From Jaapia argillacea MUCL 33604 (taxonomy: Eukaryota; Basidiomycota; Agaricomycetes; Jaapiales; Jaapiaceae): a stretch of 64,000 bases of DNA. The stretch is from positions 335,515 to 399,514 of the forward strand of contig KL197742.1 of the NCBI GenBank assembly GCA_000697665.1, in the 5' to 3' direction. This document shows, in pieces, positions 1 through 10,035 of this stretch; the stretch's first letter is position 1, and every line of letters starts with the position of its first letter. Below the pieces are notes generated by a model. That model ran no database searches, had not been told where the DNA came from, and was given only the letters and a program-made list of their open reading frames with translations. A program made the position numbers and the translations under genes.

Positions 1-1244
1 GCATTCCCAAGCTGCATCGCCTCTTGAACACTTTTCTCACCTGATACGACCTTCTGTACGACCGCCAGAGCGCTGGAGAAGTTCCTAAATTCGATATGTG
101 GAATACCTTCGTGACGGCAATACGTTGCCAGGTCGCTCTCACCATCTTCTTTCAACTTGACGAAGAGGACGTCTGCATGGCTGGCTGCAGACATATCTGA
201 CAACATGTGATATGCACTCAGTATCAAGCAAGGTCATCTCTTGCGATAAGTTGCCCTCACCTGAGACACCGTCGCCGAAAAAGAACAGGGTGGGAGGATC
301 CGGAAGGTCACGATATGGGAGGATAGCTTGAGATTTGTCGTGTCCAAACCCACTTGAAATCATGACGCCATGTCAGAATCAGTTGCCCAAACACACGCAT
401 GGGGAATCGCAGATCCCGAACCTTGAAGGGTGACGGTACTTGATGCTCCACTTCCCATCGGGTTCAATCTCAACGTCGTTGGAAATGATCTCGATGTTTT
501 TGGCATCCTCGTCCCCAAGCAAGCTAGATAGGACGGCGCGTATCAGGGGATCCATGCCACTGTCGTGTGATCATGAGCGGGATGAGGGGAGGCAGTAACC
601 TCCGTATCCTACCTTGAAACGATGATAACGGGGATGTCATGGCTGGAACACCATCGATAAAAGTCTTTGAAGCCGGAGTCCAGTTTCATGTCTAGACAAG
701 ATATGAATACACGGTCAATTGGTTGATGAACTCTGAGTTTACAGGCTTCGTGAAGCCAACCCACTTTTCTTCAGGATTTCTTTACAATCATCAAACGTGT
801 GTCCATTCTTGCTCACACTCTCCAACATCTCCCGGAAGGAATCTCTGGAATCCCCCCACAATATCAGCTGACCTCCTGGACCTCGACTTATTTCAACTCA
901 AGACGCTGTCACTGACCGGAAAGTCGTGCGACCGGAAAGGACCTCCATGTTCCCCTCTCTCCTCTTAGCCTTCCCATACCCGTAGTTGTCCGTCATATCT
1001 GTCCAGGTAGATTCATATCGGTGAGATCAATTGCCTGGCCGTGGACCTTCCACTAAGCTTTGAAGGGAATACACACAATCATTGGAGTCCTGGGTCGTAA
1101 TCGTCCCATCCCTGATGTAAGATATCAGTGCACCACTCGGAAATTACAGTCGCAGATGACTTACCAATCGGAAAGTACCACAAATTTCTTATCCTTGTGG
1201 ATTGGGGGGTACGGAAGCGTGCTGTGAGGTGCGGCCTCAGTCAT
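1..1244 (-). CDS. HAD-superfamily phosphatase (phosphoserine-phosphatase-like), C-terminus cut by window edge
   Basis: Probable small-molecule phosphatase of the HAD fold (TIGR01489-like; substrate unknown). On the minus strand the exons join into a continuous HAD protein. The start is ATG at 1242-1244 (MTEAAPHSTLPYPP...). Motif I reads SDWDGTITTQDSND, created by splicing exon 1 (1165-1244) to the next exon; its first residue is the usual nucleophile Asp. Later exons carry MTDNYGYGK, FREMLESVSKNG, a motif II/III stretch ending IPVIIVSR, and motif IV FFGDGVSD across an intron. The last visible exon runs SAASHADVLFVKLKEDG to the window edge. There are at least six introns. It lies upstream (at lower coordinates) of MIOX on the same strand; no functional link is shown. 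The exact substrate (for example a methionine-salvage intermediate or phosphoserine) cannot be told from sequence. Confidence 0.85.
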
Positions 1245-1732
1245 GACGGGCTAGTCTGAAGGTGGTCAACGAGAGAGGTTGTCAGGGCGGTGGCGTTTTC
1301 CCTCTGATCGTCGGAGGAAACTACAACGTGAATCCATCACCATGCGAGTGGAATTTGTTGATGGGAAGAGCGATGACGAAAATACCGTCGGGACTTCCCA
1401 GATATCTGATGAGCACGTTGGGAGCACGTTTGTGAAGGCAATAACACCGATAATTTATAGCAGTAAGTGATACAGATAAACCTTGAGTCTATGGCTCTAG
1501 TATGAAAATATGGAACATGAGGAAGAGAGCAAGCTGTACGGGGATGATCGATAGCAAGACATCGTGCGAGAGATAGGGGTATGAAGAACAGATATGCGAG
1601 TTACGGAATCTATCAGAGTCCTCTATGGGCCCGGTCATTAAGATTAACATTAAGGTCATGAAAACGCATCTAATCTCCTTCGCCGGGAGCCGATGAGGAA
1701 CCAAATTATAAGATCATACTTTTCATATCCGT
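1245..1732. other. Intergenic, HAD phosphatase promoter side and MIOX 3' side
   Basis: About 490 bp between the HAD phosphatase start codon and the MIOX stop codon. It should hold the phosphatase promoter and the MIOX 3' UTR. Short open frames here show no family resemblance. Confidence 0.6.
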
Positions 1733-2955
1733 TTACCAGTCGAGCACCGGGGGGAAGTATTTGGCGATGAGCCTCTGGTAGTATGGTTTGAGCTTTTCGA
1801 CGTCGCAAGGCGCATCGGATTTGGAATAGAGGTCGTAAGGGTTGAAGGCGCGGACAGCCTCAAGGATTTTGAGATCCTTTGGGGAGGTGAGGTGATTGTA
1901 GGCGTTCTCCCGATGCCAACTGGATATGGTTATTGAGAGGTCCACGAGATCGGCGAATTAAACACTCACGGGTAGAAACTGTGATACCGGATCATAGCGA
2001 GGCCTTCTGCTGGGAGGGAGGATTGGTCTTTCAGCACGTTGTAAAGGTACTGTCGAGAGTATCGGCATGAGTGTCAAGATGGAGTTTAGCTTGCATTGCG
2101 TACCTCGTCGTGTCCCCATGAAAGCATCACGTTGTCGAGACCGCAATTGGGTCTGTAGATGCCGTACTCGCTGGAATACACCGGGTCGTACGAGTCTGGA
2201 TTGTTGCCGAATGTGTCGGGATAGATAATCTTATCAGAGAACTTGCATCCAACGACAAATGTATCCTGGGGAATTAAGTGGGTCAACAAGATGAATTCGT
2301 GTGCCACAAGAATATCTTACGCCAACGACGTCCCACTGTCCCTCGGATCCGAACAAGAAGAGAAGTTTTCCGAGGTCATGTACCAAGCCTGTGACTTGCA
2401 TCCACTCGGGCTTACCATCTCGGCGGATGGCTTCGGCAGTTTGCAAGAGATGCTCAATCTGCGACAGGCTCGTCTGCAATTAAGGTCGTAAGGGTTCGAA
2501 TATGGTTAGAAGATTCGGAGATTAAGGACCCACATCTGGATCAGACTCATCCACGAGAGTGTTAAGCATCTCGATCGCTTCCCAAACGCCCATACGGGCA
2601 CGCTTCTTGCTTTTGAATTCCACCCGAGCCTTGATGTTGTACTCCACAGTTTGGTTCTCTGTACACATTCATCAGGGGGCGAACTTTGAGCCAGTAAGGG
2701 CGTAGACTGACCATGTTGCTCCCTGTAAAAGTTCTTGACTCGGTCACAAGCCTCTTCATATCGTCGAAACTGTGTCTTGTCCTTCTGGGCATCAAACTCG
2801 GATTTGGAGTTCCAGATTTCAGATTTCAGAACGTTGACTGGCGAACCTCAACTCAGCGACGAAGAAAAAACGTCGCATAACGAGTCGCACATACCATCGT
2901 CAACAGCGTCGCAAGTCTCGTCGAAAGCACGAGCGTCAAGTAAAGTTCCAGGCAT
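1733..2955 (-). CDS. MIOX: myo-inositol oxygenase
   Basis: Non-haem di-iron dioxygenase that cleaves myo-inositol to D-glucuronate, the first step of inositol catabolism; cytosolic in known members. The start is ATG at 2953-2955 ([20 protein letters not shown]). Exons then give [19 protein letters not shown], the metal-ligand motif GLVHDLGK within [19 protein letters not shown], the segment [14 protein letters not shown], a second ligand motif LSWGHDEYLY across an intron, and the family C-terminus ending KYFPPVLDW. The assembled length is near the family's usual ~300 residues, with about six exons. All recognisable HD ligand motifs are intact. I see no frameshift. Confidence 0.95.
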
Positions 2956-5900
2956 AATGGGTGTGGGGATGGGGATATCTGAAGGGGGAGTAGACGGTGG
3001 GTGATGGGTGAAGTTACCCCTAAGGATGAGCCCTCCTTTATAGCCTTCATTCTATTATGCGGTTGCTCCTCGGATTGATTTTCGACCGAGAAGACGCGAG
3101 ATAGGAAATGATGTGGCTTCACAAGTATCAAGGCCAGATGAAATCTCCCAGCTCGTGGGTGCGGCCTCGTTGCCATTGACATTACTCCCGTCGTATTTTT
3201 TCCATCGGGAATGGGCGTGATTGGCATGTGAAGTGGTTATAGGGCTCTTGGTTGGCGCTAGAGACACCGATGAATAATCGGAGAGAGCGCAATACGGGTT
3301 TTTGCTTTGCCCTTTGGGAAATAACGATGGAGCCCGAGATCTGGCGTTTTCGTAAAAACGGCAAGGATTGGAATTTTCAGATTTCCTTTGTCACTCGCCC
3401 CGCGAATCTTGTTTGGGTTTTGAGTTGGACAGCCTCCGTACACTAAAATATGACGTTCGTGCTTCCAGAACTGATTGCATCGCTATCTCAACTCAACAAG
3501 CCGTGTACAGCCGTGCAGGGTTGGTCTGCTGCCAGAAAAACACGAGGGCATTGCATGGAAGGAGAGGAGAATTCAAACATATTGACGGCAAACAGACACG
3601 CTTAACGCCTCTGTTCAAACGCGTGGCATTTTCTAGGTGGGGATGTCGGATTTAATCTCACAACAGGGAGAAAGAACCCCAAGAAGGGCTGCTCAATAAG
3701 GGAGTGATCCCAGCCACGTTCTGGATGCAAAAAGTCTCTCCGAAGTGATGCGACGACCACAATCACTCCGAAATCCAAAGTCAGAATGGCGGAACCGACA
3801 GTCGCAGTAGTGGCGGAGAATGGTCGCATCAATTTATACTTGTTTGTGCCCATCGTCCACCACGGAAGAGGAGCATGGCAAGCGCGATAGTAGCGCCCCG
3901 AAGATGATCCAAGGAAAACGATCGGAGGTCCAGACGTTTGCGATCGGCGATGAAGTTCGAGGGCAGAAGCTAGAGAAATGATCTCCATTATCATTCTACG
4001 ATTTCGAACAAATGAACATTCTCCACGTAACAAACGACTTGGAACACCGACAAACCAATCGAGCGACTGCCCTCAAATCAACCATCAACATCAGTTCTTG
4101 ACAAACAGGATAGAGGATCAAGTCTGGACGCTGCTCGACGACGACGGAGCCGGATGAAGTCGGGTGCCTGGAAGTCGGGATGCCGATGAAACGAGATGAA
4201 GGCCTATCAACGACGTGGAACAGAGAAGGGGCGCCAGCCAGAAATCTGATGTCCAGCCTGGAGAGAAGATGGAGATTAAGGAACGAATGCCCAATGTCCT
4301 GTTGTCTGGTGCGAAACCACGGGCATCCGGGGAAACGTCTAACTTGAATGCTGATGACTTTGCTTCCGTGAAGTATCGACGATGGTTGTGATCGAAGGAA
4401 TTCGTAATGATCCAGTTGTATTTATTGCTGGGGAGCTGGGGAGTACGGGGTTCCGGAGCTAAGTGGAAATGCTGTAGAGTGGGCTCACTGAGACAACGTC
4501 CCTCGCAAAGGACCAGACAACACCGTAGAGAGTCGTACTTCTCGGTTTGCAATCGGGAGATTAATATCATATCTCTGCGTTATCTGTGCTGGGCGCGAAA
4601 CAACTTCGGGCGTCGCGATACCGAGAAAGGAGAGGAGGATGCCCGAAGGCAGAACCATATCACATGCCAGAGGTGAGCGACGGGCTCAAATGTTGATGCG
4701 ACAGCGAGCATGAGTAATATGATGTGTGAATCATACGATAAGCATTCGATGCTGAAAATTAGTGAGAAGAGAGAAGGCAACGTTACTGGCAGGGTTGATG
4801 AAGGCTTACCTATGTCCACCGACCGGATCCGCTCCATATTGAGTGACCGATACTGAACATGCATCCTTGCCGAGAGAATGTAGTTTATTTGATGGAAATG
4901 GGGAAGGAAATAAGGTGACTTCGCTGCCCTAGTTGCAGAGGAATGAGCATGAGGAGTTGCCGGCAATCTAGGATGATCCTACAACCGTGCTTTTCAGCTC
5001 ATCCTCCACTTGCGGACGTGAATTTGGGAAGCCCAACCGATGTTCCCTTCGTTTGGGCAGCCTTTGGTAGCCTCCGATGTTACAAATGACGACCGAGCGA
5101 TTGTGTTGAGGCTGGGACTTGGAGACAACGCCGCTCCTCAACTGAAAACGTGCCCATCGGACTTCCCACACTCGTGATCCGGCGCCACCAAGATATCTGA
5201 ATCGCATGAGCTCGAAGAGTAACTGACCTAGTAGAGCAGGAGGTGAGGGCTAGGAGAAAGTGGTGGAGAAAGAGGTGGTTTCTCGAGCGAGCCCCCACTC
5301 TATTAGGTTGCTATCGACGACCCGATCGGCGCGTCAACTGAGTTTACCGACTAACTTGGTCGCGTGGTCCACAACCCATCTGTTTTCCGCCATCAGAGTC
5401 AGACTGATCTCAAACGACTTACAATTCTTCGAGATCAATGTTGTGCGAGCATGACTTGTCTCCATACCATCTCCATCTCCACCTGGTCCGTGCACCAACA
5501 ACCACAGTAACCCCCCCCTCTGCTGCTCGCCCCCATTGCGGAAGCAAGAAAACGTCACCCACATTGCATTCTACGACTCTCGCAGCAACGGCCTATTCAG
5601 CAAATCATCGCCGCGAGCATGCGATTCCCCAAGTTTTCCAGTAATGAACGAAGGTCACTCACTCTCAAACTCAGTACCCTCCCACACAGGAGATCAATGA
5701 GCAGTGATGTTCTAGCACACAATTAAGTACGGCTCAGACCCTCCCCATGAGTTGTCCCCGAATCCTGTCATTCCCATTGCAGATTATTGACTGGCAAATG
5801 AGCCCCAAGACACACGACAGGAACCGGACTTCCGGATCTTACGACGGTTTGCTGTATCACAAACACACCAATACGATGTGAGGGTGTGCCTCTCTTTGCA

Positions 5901-6190
5901 CCAGGCTCAACGCTCGTATTATGCGCGTTCGATTTTCCGAGGTATCCCGGTCTGTGTGCTAGCGATATCGGCATACATTCCATAGCATGTATGTCCATCC
6001 CTCCCTTTCCAAAACTTGATGTCGAAAGTCTCAGGAATCTTATTCGCAGCTTCCCCATTCCGAGAATCGACCCCATTACCATTGTAATCCTTCCCTGGGC
6101 CACATTTCCTCCGAGGTAATATAGCAGGCTATATGCTGGTGAGTACCTTCTGTCTTCCAATGTCGTACTTGAGATTTACGTGTTATTCAC
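2956..6190. other. Long region without a supported gene
   Basis: About 3.2 kb between MIOX and the Harbinger element. Several 100-150 codon frames exist on minus (3602-4033, 4118-4570, 4580-4966, 5768-6160), but none resembles a known family, none joins convincingly across introns, and composition is like non-coding DNA. The first 300 bp should contain the MIOX promoter. A lineage-specific gene cannot be excluded. Confidence 0.5.
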
Positions 6191-6193
6191 TCA

Positions 6194-6248
6194 GGCTCCG
6201 TTCGGATCGTCCAGTGTTTTGTCCATTAGGAGTTATAGCATCATTATC
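6194..6248 (+). repeat. Left TIR of Harbinger element
   Basis: 55 bp, inverted match to 9270-9324 with 7 mismatches, starting GGCTCCGTTCGG. Directly preceded by the target copy TCA (6191-6193). Confidence 0.93.
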
Positions 6249-6395
6249 CTATCTTGTACATTTTACCCAAATACATTCCCACGAGCCAGATAATGCATGC
6301 CCGTCAATGAGCGATATCTGATGTTCCTCGGTTGCCTCAGCTGCCCTCACTTGACACCCACCAACACTCGCAACAACCTTTCTTCACTCGCGATC

Positions 6396-7674
6396 ATGGG
6401 TATTATCAAACCGACTCTAGTCTCCAAGTCTCGGAAGAAAGCAAAGCGAAAAAAGCTCATAGCTGCTGCAACCTTTGCTGTTGTTTCTGCTGCTATCGCA
6501 GCCATCTGCCAGAAGTCCCCTGAGCCCTACCACACCTCCTGTCGAACGGGAGAGATGTGGATGGATGAGCTGCTCGCTGGCCACCGATCCCGAATGCGTA
6601 ACTGTCTTGGGATTCACAAGCACGTCTTCTGCACCTTGATGCGAGAGTTAATGTGGCGGGGGGACCTTCATCCAACCAAGTATGTTTCGCTGAAAGAGTC
6701 AATTGGAATATTCCTCTATCTTTTGAGGACAAACCAGACAATGGTACAAGTTGGGGAAATGTTTCAACGAAGCGGTGATACCCTTTCACAGTACATTTTC
6801 CATCGGAAGATACAATTCCCTTTAAGTCTTTCACTGACCCTTGCTTGCAATACATAGTCATTTTCACCAGGTATTGAATGCTGTGGTGGATTCCCCCTTC
6901 TGCACTCATTACATGAAACTTCCAACTGCTGACACCCCGCCACCGGAGCAACTGCATCATGACCCTTGGTTCTGGCCCTGGTTTGAGAACAGTCGCAGAG
7001 GGATTGATGGGACCCATATTGATGGTAGACCCTCAGAAGAAGAGAGAGCAAGCTGTCGAGATCACAAGGGCAATGTCTCCACAAACACCCTTGCTGTGGT
7101 AGACTTCGATGAGTACTTTGTATACCTGTCGACTGGATGGGGTGGCAGTGCATCCGACAGTGCAATCTACCACATTGTGCGACAGGATGACTTTCCCATT
7201 CCTCGCGGAATATACTACCTTGCTGATGCAGGTTTCCCAACCTGCGATGCACTTCTCATCCCATTCCGAAATGTTCAGTACCATTTACATGAGTGGGCAG
7301 AATCTGGATTACGGTATGACACCTGTCATGCTCCCTATTTCTCTCTCACCTCCTCTTCTAGACCTGAAAACTACAAAGAGTTGTTCAACTATCGCCATGC
7401 ACTTTATCATAACATCATTGAACGAGCATTCGGTATGATCAAAAAACAGTGGCGAATTACCTGGGAAGCTTGCTATTTTGATCTCCGCACACAAGCAAAA
7501 ATCATCTTGGCATGTTGCATTCTTCACAACTTTATCCGCTTTCACAACCCTGATGATAATGATGGAGAGGAGGACAGTCAGGAGGAGGGGGATTTGAATG
7601 AGAGGAGAACCAGTAATGAACTCCAGGCAGTGTTGGATCAGCTATCGATGGGAATCTCTGCGACAGAGAAGTGA
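6396..7674 (+). CDS. Harbinger (HARBI1-like) DDE transposase
   Basis: Nuclease of the DDE_Tnp_4 type, expected to cut and rejoin the element's ends. I join 6396-6790 and 6858-7674 (67-bp intron), which gives 403 residues and the conserved junction DTLSHHFHQVLNAVV. The N-terminus is basic (MGIIKPTLVSKSRKKAKRKK). Catalytic positions are visible: first Asp in RGIDGTHI, second in LADAGFPTCDA, Glu in IIERAFGMIKKQW; HNFIRFH near the C-terminus is also a family mark. The tail is acidic. An upstream in-frame ATG at 6297 would add 33 residues; I prefer 6396 (GATCATGG context, basic start). Convergent with the Myb-like partner gene. Confidence 0.93.
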
Positions 7675-7861
7675 AGATTGGAGGCAAGACGGGATGATAT
7701 TACAAAACGAATGTGGGAGGATTATCAAGTGGAGCTATGTAGGCGAGGACTGTAGTGATTAGGGAGAGGTAGAGTAGATAAAGAGAGGTTGAGATATCTT
7801 TAAGGAGAGTGGATGGGCGAGAAAAATATGAACCTGAGTGTCAAGGACACCAAATTATCGT

Positions 7862-9113
7862 CTACTGATTAGCACGAATCTTGTCAACCTCATCCCGAAC
7901 CCAAAGCTTCCAAGCACTCTTACGGTTGGCTGGGAAGCGAAGATACTCATCACAGAGCTCTGTCTTGGAAAAGACCTTTACTGAGGCTGAATACGACTGG
8001 TTGGAGAGCTCACCAGCATCTTCCTCCTCAAAATGAGTCCAGGCACGCTTTTTGCGAACGGGAGATCGATCAGCATCCTTGGTATCATCCTCTCGCATCA
8101 CCCTGACAAGACTCCCAAGCTGGCTGCCAAGACCTGCAATGGCTTCAGCAGTTGAGATGCGACCACTATGCTTTCGCTTCCTGCTGGAATCCGAGGGTGT
8201 GCTTCGCTGCTTGGCGGGTGTGGTCGTAGTGTTGGTCAATGCACTAGAGATGACCAAGGTGGTGGCAGAAGGAGGAGCTTGTGACAGCGACTGCTGCTGG
8301 GTAGCAGACTCAGTGAGGAGGATGGGGTCGATGGGGATGGAAGCACGAGAGGTGTCTTGAGAGGACTGACTGTTCTCATCCTGCCATATCATGTACCAAT
8401 GGGTATTGCACGCTCCATGGAGAGAACTAGACTCACCGTCTCAGACTCTGCTCCATCTCTCCCATCATCACTATCCTCTTCCCCATCCTGATCCTCATCA
8501 CGTTTTGTACCCAGGAGGCCATTCGAAATGGAAAACATGCCGGTAGCCTGGATGCCATTTACGAGGAAGGTGCAGTTGTCCCATAACAGGAAAGGAGTGT
8601 TCTTGAATTTCTTGTACTTCTCGATAGCCTGCAAATACCACCACATTGTCAAAACCAATGAGATGGAGTTATTGTGATCTCAAACTCACCATATATGGCT
8701 CCCACCAATCATCACCCATTGTAATCATCTTCTTCTTGTCATCCCAAGAGACTCCTGACTTCTCCTTGAGGAATTTCAAGTTTGTGTAACCAGCCTTGAC
8801 CTAGGATGATCCAGTCAGAACAAGGACAGAAAACAACCAAGGTACATACCCCTGAGTTCCACTGGGTCTGGCACTGCTTTGCATTGTAGGGACCATAGCC
8901 ACTTGCATTCAAAACACAAGCAGCCTCTTCCCAAACAGAATTCTTGAATCCATTCTTGGAGGCTTTGCCGCCCACCTTCACTTCAATGAGAAAATCAATG
9001 AGGGCAGACTTTGCCTTGAACTTCCAGGTTGCACGAGGCTGTTGGGACTTTTTGTCGCCATCACTGGGAGGTGGAGTCTCTGTCGCAGCAGCTTTGGTGC
9101 TTTTTTTCGCCAT
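7862..9113 (-). CDS. Myb/SANT-like partner protein of the Harbinger element
   Basis: Second protein of PIF/Harbinger transposons, which in studied elements binds the transposase and helps bring it to the ends. Four exons (8850-9113, 8690-8800, 8437-8628, 7862-8380) are all in phase 0 and give 361 residues. The Myb/SANT-like trihelix region is about residues 28-130: ATWKFKAKSALIDFLIEVK, then SVWEEAACVLN, QCQTQWNSGVKAGYTNLK, SWDDKKKMITMGDDWWEPY. A Ser/Thr/Gln-rich linker and a basic, NLS-like patch (SSRKRKHSGR) follow, with a C-terminal conserved block ending WVRDEVDKIRANQ. An ATG 18 codons upstream is in frame, but the lysine-rich MAKKSTKAAA start fits better. Confidence 0.88.
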
Positions 9114-9269
9114 TGAGGATAGAGAAAAACCATAGAGTAGTTGAACGAGAAGAGAGAGGAACACCCAGCCAAGTCAGTGAATAAATTAGTGGAAAACAAG
9201 AGGGATAATGCACGAGGCATCCGAATGCGCCTCGGATAATGGATGCAATAGGACTGATTACAAAGCAAC

Positions 9270-9324
9270 GATAATGATGCAATAACTCCTAATGGACGAG
9301 ATATTGGACGATCCAAACAGAGCC
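9270..9324 (-). repeat. Right TIR of Harbinger element
   Basis: 55 bp, reverse complement of 6194-6248 with 7 mismatches; followed by the target copy TCA (9325-9327). Confidence 0.93.
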
Positions 9325-9327
9325 TCA

Positions 9328-10035
9328 GCTACTATAGTCCTCTTCGGGGATTATGTTATGGGATGGGAACCAGAGGTCCAAATGGGAGGGCATGATACAT
9401 GGTATTGGGATGGCAGGGTGGGTATTGTAGCAATTGTACCCTAGTCTATGCAGTGAATATATGCCATTATCGAGCCAGATTGAATCGAGCAAATTCGAGC
9501 CAAAGCTATCAGCCAACTTCTGAGTGTAACGAGCATTGACTTCCCTCGATTGTGCTCGATTCCAGTTATCATTTGACCACAAAAAGATAGACGTGGCGAG
9601 CGACAACGAGTCAGATTGGCTGGGGTGTTTTGGCTCTGCTTGGCTCACTTTCGCTAGACCGACTTTTCACTGGGCCTGAGTAGCCACAGTAAATATCCGT
9701 TCACCAAGCTTTGGGGTTTTTCGGGGAACCTTCGGGTATGCGAAAATATATGAGAAAATGTATATTTCTTGGAATCAATTTAACTCTTTCCACGACACTG
9801 AAGAAACCGATAATTTATGGTCTCCTATAAGTAACTTATACTATAAGAGGCTAAAAGTTAGCCCACGTGATTAAGGCACAAGACGCGTCTCGTTAGCTAC
9901 ACGTGACACACCCCTCTTCTTTAATTCTTGCCATGTTCCGGCCGACCCCAACGTAAACGAGGGCTGCTCTCTTCAGTTCCCCGTCTCCTTTCACCCTCGA
10001 CTCCACCAACAGACTCTGCAAGCACTGAACTGAAG
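9328..10035. other. Intergenic, DHTKD1 promoter side
   Basis: About 700 bp between the Harbinger insertion and the DHTKD1-like gene. No gene recognised. Contains two near-identical short motifs with the CACGTG-like cores CCACGTGAT (~9863) and ACACGTGACA (~9899) upstream of the start, which could be bHLH-type sites; function not shown. Confidence 0.4.

Larger units (their letters stand above)
6194..9324. mobile_element. PIF/Harbinger DNA transposon, apparently complete
   Basis: A 3,131-bp element bounded by 55-bp terminal inverted repeats (48 of 55 positions match by eye, starting GGCTCYGTTYGGATCG) and flanked by a 3-bp direct duplication TCA at 6191-6193 and 9325-9327. Inside are the two genes expected of autonomous PIF/Harbinger elements: a DDE transposase (plus strand) and a Myb/SANT-like protein (minus strand), arranged tail to tail. 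Both reading frames are intact, so the copy may still be active. A 3-bp duplication is the family rule, though TTA/TAA is commoner than TCA. Confidence 0.93.

Noticed and set aside
2853-3227. 124-codon minus frame upstream of MIOX
   Set aside because: It overlaps MIOX exon 1 in another frame and its upstream part; no family resemblance. Best read as promoter and shadow.
3602-4570. Minus frames of 143 and 150 codons
   Set aside because: No recognisable domain, no consistent splice joins, no start context; I list the region as gene-free.
5768-6160. 130-codon minus frame before the Harbinger element, with a long open plus frame over it
   Set aside because: Open in both directions, which suggests compositional chance rather than coding.
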